From the NCBI RefSeq assembly GCF_029633865.1, contig NC_079230.1, positions 31,503,358-31,567,357 of the forward strand: a stretch of 64,000 nt of DNA, given 5' to 3'. Under the pieces are notes generated by a model. That model saw only the letters and a program-made list of their open reading frames with translations, did not search any database and was not told the origin of the DNA. This document shows, piece after piece, positions 22,387-64,000 of this stretch. Source of the DNA: Lampris incognitus (taxonomy: Eukaryota; Chordata; Actinopteri; Lampriformes; Lampridae). Positions within the stretch are counted from its first letter, which is position 1. Every line of letters starts with the position of its first letter. A program made the position numbers and the translations under genes.

Positions 22387-22890
22387 GGGTTGTCAGAGAG
22401 AAGGGGGAGTTGGAGAGATGGGGTGTTGGAGAGAAGGGGGTGTCTGAGAGAAGGGGTGTCAGAAAGAAGGGGGTTGTCGGAGAGAAGGGGGAGTTGGAGA
22501 GATGGGGTGTTGGAGAGAAGGGGGAGTTGGAGAGAAGGGGTGTCAGAGAGAAGGAGGAGTTGGAGAGAAGGGGGAGTTGGAGAGAAGGGGTGTTGGAGAG
22601 AAGGGGGTGTCTGAGAGGGGGTAGTTGGAGAGAGGGGGGAGTTGGAGAGAAGGGGTGTTGGAGAGAAGGGGGTGTCTGAGAGGGGGGAGTTGGAGAGAAG
22701 GGAGTGTCAGAGAGGGGGGAGTTGGAGAGAAGGGAGTGTCAGAGAGGGGGGAGTTGGAGAGAAGGGAGTGTCAGAGAGGGGGGAGTTGGAGAGAAGGGAG
22801 TGTCAGAGAGGGGGGAGTTGGAGAGAGGGGGGAGTTGGAGAGAAGGGGGTGTCAGAGAGGGGGGAGTTGGAGAGAAGGGAGTGTCTGAGC
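22387..22890. repeat. minisatellite, GGAGTTGGAGAGAAGGG-type unit
   Basis: Purine-only units of about 16-29 bp in several variants. This is a 500-nt purine strand, so strand asymmetry is extreme. It lies in the interval between the converging genes. Confidence 0.92.
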
Positions 22891-23524
22891 AACAACACAA
22901 TTAAGGAAAACAGGTTAAAAACTCCCAAAGTCCAGGTGCAAAACAAAAACCACGGCGGTCTGGAGACTAGAGGATGCAGTGGGCTTTGCAACGGGTTCGA
23001 ATGATCATTAACATGGCTTCAACAGGACTAAAACATGCATGTGGGTTTTTCTTGTCCCCCTCCCCAAACCGGTTTCAGACTTTGTGGGACACGACTGGGT
23101 ACATCAAAGATGAGGTTGTTCAGATCAGGAGAGAAACAGTTTCCACACCACAGGGCTTCTTCGCTTCTTGTTGTACACATGTTCACACATGACTACGGAT
23201 GGATGGCGTCACAGCTATGGTCGTAAAAGAGTGGTCGTCTATTGCGTTAGGCTGTCTACATACAGCGCCTTTGTTTGTCACGGCTGGTCATAGCAGGGTG
23301 GGGTGGGGGTGGGGGTCATGCACGGGGGGTCTCGGGGCAACAGGGCGACCGTCGGAGGGCTGGGTGGCAGTTGACGGAACATGATACCTTGGCACATGAA
23401 GGGGGGGAGCGGTCATAAGGGGTGACGGTGTGTGTTAGGCAGGCTTTCGGTCGGGTGGGTGGGTGGGTGGGTGGATGAGGGGTCTGTGGTGGTGGTGGTG
23501 GTGGGGGTTCATGGTCAGAGTCAT

Positions 23525-55152
<31,628 letters not shown>

Positions 55153-56156
55153 CTGCAGGCAAACATAACAGAGGGAGAGAAATGATTCACCTCAAATCAG
55201 TAAATATTAAATAAGAAAAAAGAAATCTAACTTATTGTATGCATGTGAAAAGGAGGAAAACAAGACACGCAGTGGGAGAACTACCAAAAATTCACACACC
55301 AGCAGGGAAATACTTCAACTAGATGGCTTTGGAAACTATGTGGTTCACATCACACCATAACGCAGCCTCTTTAAATCATACAAAGCATCTTACTTCAGGA
55401 CCAGAAGACTGTCAACTGTGATGGCTTGAAGCAAGAACTGGTCTGCTTTATGTTCTGCGATCAAAGAATTGTGTTTTTGCAACAGTGAGATGTGTGAACC
55501 TACACATTACCCAGCTGGTGTCTGGCTAAAACTGTCAAGCTGCCCAAATGTGTGGCTGGAGGCAGATGGTGACGGTTGCAGCCGAGTCCAGGGGACCGCA
55601 GAACGCTTTTGAGGGCAGCCATCTTTTCCCCTTTTCTTCTTATTAAGAATTTATAGCTAGTCATACATAAGAGATGTTGAGCAACAACCAGGAAGTGACA
55701 TAATCATGCGTCTAATGACGACAAATCGGTGGTGCGTACATTTGTCTGCTCTGCCACCATCTTTTCCTGAGAGAAAACATTTTACAGGTCCTTTTACTCC
55801 CTTAAAAAATCCAAAATTGGAAGATAAAATATTGAATATTTGATGAATCTTGTGAATAGCTAGCTGTTCTCGCCCAAAGAAAAAAAAATCTACTCTAATC
55901 ACTAAAGATAGCTCATCCTACATGTGCCCCTGAGACTGCCAAATCACAGAAAATTAAGTTTGGTGATTTACATTTAGGTGGCAAAAAAGCAGCTTGCCCA
56001 TTAATGACCTAGGATTATAAACCAAGGATTATGAACCAAGGATTATGACCTAGGATTATGAAGGACAGTGGATGTAGAAAAGGCCACAACACAAACGCAG
56101 CCAAGTCATTCTAACTGGTGTCTTGTGTTGCATGAGCCATCATTACACAACAAGAT
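55153..56156. other. no gene seen; rap1gds1 upstream intron
   Basis: I looked on the minus strand for the missing N-terminal exon (human KKLKITAVD...CLDCLLQALAQNN) here and up to 64000 and found no match. A short GGATTATGA repeat lies at 56011-56062. Confidence 0.4.
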
Positions 56157-56585
56157 ACCCCCCCTTTTTTTCTCCCAAATTGTACCTGGCCAATTACCCC
56201 ACTCTTCTGAGCCATCCCTGTTACTGCTCCACCCCCTCTGCTGATCCGGGGAGGGCTGCAGACTGCCACATGCCTCCTCCTATACATGTGGAGTCACCAG
56301 CCGCTTCTTTTCACCTGACAGTGAGGAGTTTCACCAGGGGGACGTAGCGCGTAGGAGGATTATGCTATTCCCCCCTGTCCCCCCCCCCCGAACAGGCACG
56401 CCGACCCACCAGAGGAGGCGCTAGTGCAGTGACCAGGACACACACCCACATCCGGCTTCCCACCCGCAGACACGGCCAATTGTGTCTGTAGGGACACCCG
56501 ACCAAGCCGGAGGTAACACGGGGATTCGAACCAGCGACTGTTGGTAGGCAACGGGGGAATAGACCGCCATGCTACCTGGATGCCC
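56157..56585 (-). mobile_element. tRNA-derived SINE, family A
   Basis: Near full-length reverse copy with a short deletion at the A/B-box spacer (CAGCGACTGTTGGTAGG). Confidence 0.88.
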
Positions 56586-57171
56586 TGAACACAAGACATT
56601 TAACAACAAAAACGACCTGGCACTCTCCCATTTATAGGTTCACTTTTCTTTAACCCAGGCCTCATTTAAAGCATTTTTGGGCATCATTTAGAATCATACA
56701 GGAAAAATAAATTCACTGATAGCTTCGGTATTGAGAAACTTGCCACTTTACTGAATCTCTCTGGGTTTCAGCACAGTCCAACATGGCAACCATGTAAACC
56801 TTCAAACTATGATATCTACTTTTCAAAAACAGGAATGGAAACCAAAAACATTTTGAATACAAGCAAAAATCTAATGTCAGTTTGAACAAACCTTTTCAGT
56901 TGACACGGTACAGCCTACCCACCTCTAAACTGCCACACTTGTGAAAGCAGAGTCCTGCTGGCCGGCAGCTCTGCAGCATCAGTTACAGCCGCAAGCTTTC
57001 ACAGTCCACTGGCACAGACTGGGCAAGAACATCATAGTGTCCAGGAGGATAAAACATAAAGCTTCAATACCGAAGATTTACACCCAATCTTATTTTTCTT
57101 TCCATCGCTGACCCATTTAAAGACCAAGTAAGCACTCACTTAGTCTTTCTCCACCTACTCGCATTGATAAA

Positions 57172-58185
57172 ATGTATATAAAGAGTAGATGTAGAGGACA
57201 GTGATGGTGGTGTCCATGTATAAGGGACATAGAGAGGTGTAGCTGTAGAGGACAGTGATGGGGGTGTCCATGTATAAGGGACATAGAGAGGTGTAGCTGT
57301 AGAGGACAGTGACGGTGGTGTCCATGTACAAGGGATATAAAGAGGTGTAGATGTAGAGGACAGTGATGGAGGTGTCCATGTAGAAAGGATATAAAGAGGT
57401 GTAGATGTAGAAGACAGTGATGATGGTGTCCATGTATAAAAGGGTGAAGATGTAGACGACAGTAATGGTGGTGTCCATGTATAAAGAGGTGTAGATGTAG
57501 AGGACAGTGATGGTGGTGTCCATGTATAAGGGACATAGAGAGGTGTAGCTGTAGAGGACAGTGATGGGGGTGTCCATGTATAAGGGACATAGAGAGGTGT
57601 AGCTGTAGAGGACAGTGACGGTGGTGTCCATGTACAAGGGATATAAAGAGGTGTAGATGTAGAGGACAGTGATGGAGGTGTCCATGTAGAAAGGATATAA
57701 AGAGGTGTAGATGTAGAAGACAGTGATGATGGTGTCCATGTATAAAAGGGTGAAGATGTAGACGACAGTAATGGTGGTGTCCATGTATAAAGAGGTGTAG
57801 ATGTAGAGGACAGTGATGGTGGTGTCCATGTATAAAGGGGTGTAGAGGTAGAGGACAGTGATGGAGGTGACCATGTATAAAGGATATAAAGGGGTGTAGA
57901 TGTATAGGACAGTGATGGAGGTGACCATTTATAAAGGATATTAAGGGGTGTAGATGTAGAGGACAGTGATGGTGTCCATGTATAAAGGATATATAAAAGG
58001 GTGAAGATGTAGACGACAGTAATGGTGGTGTCCATGTATAAAAGGGTGTAGAGGTAGAGGACAGTGATGGAGGTGACCATTTATAAAGGATATTAAGGGG
58101 TGTAGATGTAGAGGACAGTGATGGTGTCCATGTATAAAGGATATATAAAGGGGTGTAGATGTAGAGGACAGTGACGGAGGTGTGA
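57172..58185. repeat. minisatellite, ~42-bp unit, with 306-bp higher-order repeat
   Basis: Units contain GTAGAGGACAGTGATGG and GTGTCCATGTATAA. A multi-unit block beginning at 57191 recurs at 57497, a 306-bp offset. As units are mostly multiples of 3, minus-strand frames (TWTPPSLSSTSTPLY) are open over 900 bp without being genes. Confidence 0.94.
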
Positions 58186-59194
58186 GTTAGACTGAAGGTG
58201 GCGGTGTTGTCGAGTAGAACATCTCGTCCCAGCTTGTCAAGTCTACCCAGAACCCAGAGAGTTCAGTTGGCCAATGCCGGTGTATTGCCTTTCTACCCCA
58301 CCTCATACCTATTGGTTTAAGATACTGGATCCCACATGCGTGTCCTACATATGTGGGTCTCGGTGTCTTCGATATCCTCATACGATGTAGGCAATGGGAG
58401 GAGGTTGATTGTAATGCGTGATTTCCACCAGACCAAAGGAAAAACAAAAACAAACGATAGCCCTCAAAGCAGCCATGTGATGCATCTCTTTTTTTTTGTT
58501 GAATTTGTCATGAAGGCAGTCGGGTAGACCATCTTAATCACATGCAAACGTGTTTCAGCTTACAAAAATGCAAAACAGGTATACTACTTCAAGACAGCAA
58601 CAGATTCCCATATATCATGATTGTGAGTGCTTTTGCAGTTGCTTATTTAAAATGATTACTCTCCGATATGGCACATAGTGCCTTGAGATTAAAATACGAA
58701 GAAGCTGGATGTCGATCGACCCTTTCGATGTTGGGAGGTGAACTTGAACTTTGACAGAAGGTCCATTTCCTCCAGAAAGAAAATAAAGATCTACCCATCT
58801 ACCACAGGCTATTTTGTGAGTTAGAGAAGAAGCAAAGTTGTTGTGGTCAGCATGTGGTAGAACTAGCTCGTAAAAACTTTACGTCTATAGCCAAACACAG
58901 GTACAACCACGTCGTATTTGTTTGGCGGTAGAGTCGGCCCTGAGATAAGAGCACTGGAGATCATTTCGTTTTGAACGGACCTCTGGGATTCGAACGACTG
59001 ACACACCACGATTATTATGCATGGGTGTCAGTTCAACAAAGACAACAACCTGGACGGGTGTACCGTTTAAGTTTCTAATGTAGTGCGGAGCTACTGTTCT
59101 GACACGGGAATCTTTTTCACGGCGGAACAAATCAACAGAATGTGCTTTCACGAGACAGACAGTCTGTAGGCTGACAGGATGGAGAGATGTTTGA
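58186..59194. other. no gene seen
   Basis: Unique-looking DNA leading into the hAT transposase remnant. I did not find a matching left terminal inverted repeat here. Confidence 0.4.
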
Positions 59195-61100
59195 CAGGAT
59201 GGAGAGATGTTTGACAGGATGGAGAGGTGTTTGACAGGGACAAAAAGAAAGACAGGCGATGCTTCCGAGACAAACAAGACCAAGTGCTTAGCTGGTGGTC
59301 ATATACCAAAAACCAAGTTAAGACAATATGACGGAGCCTGCCTTGCTCTTGGGTTCACAGTGAATGTGGTGGGAGGTGAGGAGAGAGCAGTGTGTATTTT
59401 ATGTGTGAAAACTCTAGCAGCTGGTAGTATGAGACCAAACACATGAAGAAGACACTTGGAGACATTAGACCCCAGTCACGTCAATAAGAGAAGACTTGGT
59501 GCAGACCGTCAGCAGGAACTCTGCTTTGTAGAAGCTGCATCAGTGAACAACAAAGCACTGATGACATCACACAAAGTCACACACACAACTGCCCAGTGCA
59601 AGAAACCGCACACACAAGAGCAGAGGAGCTCATCCTTCCCCTGGCTTCAGATATGGTGTCAGCTATGTTTGATGACACAAGCGCTGCAAAATTGAAGTTG
59701 TCCCTCTGTCCAATGATGCAGCTGCAAGACGTATATGGGACGTTTCAAATGACCTTGAGGAACAAGTCACTGACAAACTGAAGGACCAACGTTTGGCCTG
59801 ACAAGTGGACGAGGCTACGGACAGCAGTAAAGACTGCTTGTTTATTGCTCGTGTTCACTTTGTCACGTCAGAGTCAGTGTGGGAGGATTTGCTGTTTTGC
59901 AAGAGCGACAGCTGATGAGCTCTTCCAGCTTCTGGACTGGTACCTGACACAACATGGGCTGAACTGGGAGAACTGTGTGGGTGTTTGCATAGATGGTGCA
60001 CAGACCATGGCAGGGAAAACGAAGGGATCGCAGCCACTAATCAAGAGGGTCTCGCCAAATGCACAATGGACGCACTGTGTCAAACACAGAGAAGCGCTAG
60101 CATCAAGACAGTTTCATCAAAACAAGACTGCTGAGAGCATGGCTGTTCTCTGCACTTAGTGAGGAGGTGGGAGCTGAACATCCAGCTGTGTTGTTTCACA
60201 GCGGGGCGAGTCTTTGAGCTCAGACAGGAAATCTGGATGTTTCAGGAAGAGGAGCGTATGCATGGGAGTTGCAACCAAGTTTAGTGATGAACAGTTTCTG
60301 GTGAAACTGTCCTATCTCAGCGATATATTTGGAAAGCTGAATGAATTAAATCTTCAGCTTCAAGGCAGAGACAAGCACCTTCCTCACCTGGCAGACAAGA
60401 CCAGTGCATTCACTCGAAAGCTTGAGATGTGGGATAAGGTGACTTTATCAAGGAAATACTGATTTCTTTGAGAATCTGAGTGAATTTGTTGAAACCGGTG
60501 ATTGTGGAGCCACCACAGTGATTTCATGTCTTAAGCAGCACATCTCCTCCCCTGAGAGGAGGCTTTTAAAATACTTCCCATACAACAGTGCTCAGTATGA
60601 CTGGGTGACAGATTAATTCAGTGCAGCAGCCCCTGCTGATTTCGGCTCTGCTGAAGAGGACCAGTTCATGGAGATGACATCTGACTCCACCCTGAGGCTG
60701 AGCTTTACAGCTCAGACACTAAGTGAATTCTGGCTTGGTGTGGAGAGGGAGTGTCCACTCACAGGACAGAGGGCTGTGGGCATTCTGCTTCCCTTCGCCA
60801 CATCCTCTCTCTGTGAGATGGGCTTTTCTGCTGTTGCCCCACATAAAACAAAGTACAGACCTAAGCTCAACATGGAGCATGACTTAAGAGTGGCGGTATC
60901 AAGCCTGCAACCCCGTTCTGAGATGCGCAGTGCAAAACAGGCTCATTGCAGCACTAATGCAGTGATAAGACTTGAGCTCTCACAAACTGACTGGCTCATC
61001 ATTTTCCTGAAATATCTCCATTTGTTCTTTTTTTTTTTGCACAGATTGAACTTTATTGTCATTGTTCTAGCAAAGGGATTTTTAAATTCTAATTCATTTT
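59195..61100 (+). pseudogene. decayed hAT transposase (ZBED5/SCAND3-like)
   Basis: BED zinc finger remnant at the start: CILC, an in-frame TGA at 59444-59446, then RRHLETLDPSH. Transposase blocks follow in more than one frame: ELILPLASDMVSAMFDD, QVDEATDSSKDCLFIARVHF, LDWYLTQHGLNWENCVGVCI, DGAQTMAGKTKG, HCVKHREALAS, LSYLSDIFGKLNELNLQLQG and a C-terminal dimerisation-like segment (FATSSLCEMGFSAVAPHKTK). Stops and frameshifts near 59446, 59800, 59910, 60158 and 60462 inactivate it. A candidate right terminus GAGAACCACTG lies at about 61734-61744. Confidence 0.88.
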
Positions 61101-61185
61101 TATGTTTTTGAAAAAGCACATAGACTGATGGAGCAATCTAGTGACAAAATGTCACAAAAAGAGGTTTGATAAAGGTGAAGTGGAA

Positions 61186-61612
61186 CTTCCATCCATTATC
61201 TGAACCACTTATCCTGCTCTCAGGGTCGCGGGGATGCTGGAGCCTATTCCAGCAGTCATTGGGCGGCAGGCGGGGAGACACCTTGGACAGAGCATCACAG
61301 GGCCTGCGCCCGCCCGCCCACCCACCCACCCACCCACACACACACACACATACATTTATACCTAGGGACTATTTATCTATCTGTGAATGTTCTCATTCAT
61401 CCAGGTCATGGTTATCCAAAGGAAGGCGAAACGTCTTCACGGATTTATACCAAGTCCAGTTGCACTTGATTCAACTTCTTTGGATAGGGACAATTTAGTG
61501 TGGCTTATTCACCTGACCTACATGTCTTTGGACTGTGGGAGGAAACCGGAGCACCCGCAGGAAACCCACACAGCCACGGGGAGAACATGCAAACTCCACA
61601 CAGTGGAGTGGA
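61186..61612 (-). mobile_element. tRNA-derived SINE, family B, with an insertion
   Basis: Reverse copy that ends at CATGCAAACTCCACACA, so its tRNA head is missing. A 115-bp sequence interrupts it at 61370-61484. Confidence 0.85.
61370..61484. mobile_element. 115-bp insertion with 7-bp target-site duplication
   Basis: TAGGGAC occurs on both sides (61363-61369 and 61485-61491) but once in the uninterrupted SINE at 63228-63234. The insert contains GTGAATGTTCTCATTCATCC and TTGCACTTGATTCAACTTCT, shared with 18672-18772. Confidence 0.8.
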
Positions 61613-62045
61613 ACTTGCGTTTGTTATTTGCACAACAGAAATTACTGACAGAAAAGTGAAAGGAATGTTCATGATCTTGATGCTATTTAAATAAAGTTAA
61701 ACTTGGCCCATTTGGCTGGGGCGGGGGCATGACGAGAACCACTGATATGGACCAATCATTTCTTCATGTCTGATAATGCTAGTCTGAAACAAAACGACTA
61801 CAAAACACACCGACATTTAAAGCTGTCAGGAAATGAAGAGGAAGTGAATGTACAAACCTCATACTGTCAGTTTACAGTGAGTTGCCAATCACAGCCCGAC
61901 TGGCATTTTGCGATGGAGTTTTTACAGGTTGCCAAAAAAATGCCAATGATACCACACTAAAAATGGACTTCTGTTTTTAAGTAACTAAAATCACAGTGCA
62001 CAGCTTAATCACAGGTCTGAATCAGTCAAATCCATTGTGTCTGCT

Positions 62046-62161
62046 TTAAGAGGGCTGCCATCGCCACGTTTTGCTTTAAGAGGGCTGCCATCGCCACGTT
62101 TTGCTTTAAGAGGGCTGCCATCGCCACGTTTTGCTTTAAGAGGGCTGCCATCGCCACGTTT
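62046..62161. repeat. four tandem 29-bp repeats
   Basis: Four virtually identical units of TTAAGAGGGCTGCCATCGCC plus ACGTTTTGC. Unrelated in sequence to the large 29-bp array. Confidence 0.95.
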
Positions 62162-63073
62162 TACATGGAAGCAATCAAAGCACCATGAGGCAACCCACAG
62201 TCCCGGACCTTGAAAGAGGCTAGTCATATGCAGAACTGCAGGTCAAGTCACAAAAAACTACTAAATTATGCTAAATGTGGCAACCAAATGTGGCAACCAT
62301 CTAAAAAAATCATGGACAACATATGCAAAACATTAGTAAAGTGTACTGGCAGAGACGAAAAGAAGCAAGTCAAAGGTCACCGACCAGGATTGGCAGAAAA
62401 TTAATAGGGGGGCTGCTGAACACATCACCTACAGCCTATGGACTGACCATTTAACTGAATTAGCACATAAGACTCCGTCTCAACAAATCTACATTTTGAA
62501 CCTCACAAAACAGGCATTTATGGCCAGGAGACTGCTTGTATCCAAGACCACAATGCAAAGACTTGGAACAAACAAGACCAGGACACGTGAGCCAAAGAAA
62601 ACTTCTATTTTTCCTCAATAAAGTGACTCTTTTTACAAGGTTGTACAACGATTAAGAGATAGCCAGCAACACGTGAGGACTCAAACTGAGCTTTCTTGAT
62701 TCCCCCAATACGAACTGCTCTCCATTTAGAAGATCTCATCATCACTGGCTTCGACAGGAAGTTCTGAAGGCTGAAGTATCAAGTACACTTCTACCTCCAT
62801 CTCTCAAACGAGCGGAGGATGTTCTTCTTCAGAAACGGCTCAACATCCCACCACACACAATTCAAACCTAGTGCGGCAACATTCTTAAAGAGGCTTGAAG
62901 CTACTTGGACACATAGTTAGGTGTTTCAAGTATTTTGTCCATTCTGTTATTCAAACATGTTTAACACATGTTATCCATGTTTGGATGAATGAGAACATTC
63001 ACAGACATGTTTAACACATGTTGCAAACCGCCCTGCAGCTGAAGACTAGGGATGTGCACAAGCCCATTATTTC
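62162..63073. other. no gene seen
   Basis: A minus-strand frame (VAALGLNCVWWDVEPFLKKN then ILRSFERWR) near 62790-62880 is short and I recognise no family. A copy of GAATGAGAACATTCACAGAC lies near 62987. Confidence 0.35.
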
Positions 63074-63432
63074 ATCCATCCATCCATCCATTATCCAGAC
63101 CGCTTATCCTGCTCTCAAGGTCGCGGGGATGCTGGAGCCTATCCCAGCAGTCATTGGGCGGAAGGCGGGGAGACACCCTGGACAGGCCGCCAGGCCATCA
63201 CACACACACACACACACACACATTCATACCTAGGGACAATTTAGTACAGCCGATCCACCTGACCTACATGTCTTTGGACTGTGGGAGGAAACCGGAGCAC
63301 CCGGAGGACATGCAAACTCCACACGGAGGACGACCCGGGACGACCTCCAGGGTTAGACTACCCCAGGGCTCGAACCCAGGACCTTCTTGCTGTGAGGCGA
63401 CCGTGCTAACCACTGTGCTACTGTGCTGCCCA
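63074..63432 (-). mobile_element. tRNA-derived SINE, family B
   Basis: Reverse copy from (CATC)n at the 3' end to GTGCTACTGTGCTGCC at the 5' end, with B box as GGCTCGAACCC on the + strand. Confidence 0.88.
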
Positions 63433-64000
63433 AAATTATGTCATTCCATGATTTCCTGTTTAGAAAAATGTCCAAGGATGGAAAGAATGACTTTTTTGAC
63501 AACTTGGTCTCTGGCCAGGCCTATGTATAAGTTAGGTTGATTCACTAGGTCATTAACAGAATTTAATTAGCGATTTTCAGTACTGACATGACAATGAACT
63601 GCATTGTTGCTTAGGCAGAATGTTTATTAATTTCTTCTTAGAAAAATAAAAGGAAAAAAAACACAGCATCTCTGTGGTGGCACGTCTACTGAAAGTCATC
63701 GTTCCGTCTTGTCAACTTCCCAACATCCCAGTGGCTTCAGATTACACAAGCTGGAGATACAGCTAACTCTAATATCCACGATAAGCATGTTGACTGCGAG
63801 ACCGGACCAAGTTTATATTTGAGCATCATTCAAAGATGTCAGAAACCTTCCAAAACATTGGCTGGACAATATCTGTCTTAATCCCTACAGCGAGGAGTAA
63901 TGATGTCAGGACACACACAAATGTTATTCGGCCAATCCAAAAAGCATAGTTGCTCATGAGAGAAAATTAAAAGTTGGTATTGGTCCTGTGGAATAAATAG

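Noticed and set aside
57136..58080. 314-codon minus-strand Ser/Thr/Pro-rich frame
   Set aside because: 42-bp minisatellite with units that are multiples of 3.
62790..62880. Short minus-strand frame ending FLKKNILRSFERWR as the missing rap1gds1 exon
   Set aside because: It does not resemble the rap1gds1 N-terminus and ends in a stop, not a donor.

Overview
The window is nuclear DNA of a ray-finned (teleost) fish. Two vertebrate multi-exon genes with GT-AG introns can be read. The rest is intronic and intergenic DNA full of fish-type SINEs (tRNA-derived and 5S-derived), non-LTR retrotransposon remnants, hAT-like DNA transposons, microsatellites and an unusually heavy load of minisatellites. 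No operons, CRISPR arrays or prokaryotic genes are present. Most long open frames are tandem repeats without stop codons, not genes.

Genes. (1) A TspanC8 tetraspanin, best called tspan5, lies on the + strand at 1-7040. Only its first coding exon is cut by the window edge; seven further exons run to the stop codon, all joined at phase 0. (2) rap1gds1 (SmgGDS, the armadillo-repeat GEF/chaperone for small GTPases) lies on the - strand at 23525-55152. Thirteen coding exons run from about residue 39 to the stop. The first coding exon(s) were not found, so the first intron is either longer than the remaining 8.8 kb or its exon escaped me. The two genes converge tail to tail across about 16.5 kb, as TSPAN5 and RAP1GDS1 do in human. 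This supports both the gene names and conserved microsynteny.

Layout. 1-7040: tspan5 exons, with introns holding minisatellites, a 650-bp inverted-repeat DNA element and SINEs. 7041-23524: intergenic/3'UTR interval with a head-to-head SINE inverted pair (7519-8361), a 1.9-kb hAT-like composite element (11644-13528), a 4.6-kb 29-bp satellite (13556-18174), a 27-bp minisatellite, a 1.7-kb 20-bp minisatellite (19343-21030) and more SINE and simple repeats. 23525-55152: rap1gds1, with introns carrying about ten further minisatellites or microsatellites, a LINE 3' fragment (24826-25476), a decayed LINE (36010-38240), paired AT-rich MITE copies and a 5S-rRNA-derived SINE (53866-54435). 55153-64000: presumed first intron or upstream region of rap1gds1, with a 306-bp-period higher-order minisatellite, a decayed hAT transposase gene (59195-61100) and SINEs.

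By my rough addition, minisatellite arrays make up over a fifth of the window. Stretches not listed below (for example 5332-5859, 9589-10180, 18738-19342, 21735-22204, 25477-25971, 27061-27978, 34874-35689, 53189-53865, 61613-62045, 63433-64000) hold unique-looking AT-rich DNA in which I see no gene. I found no evidence of a novel biological system. The items most worth checking are the conserved cassette exon of rap1gds1, the foldback SINE pair in the probable tspan5 3'UTR, the higher-order structure of the large minisatellites and the nested mobile elements with readable target-site duplications.
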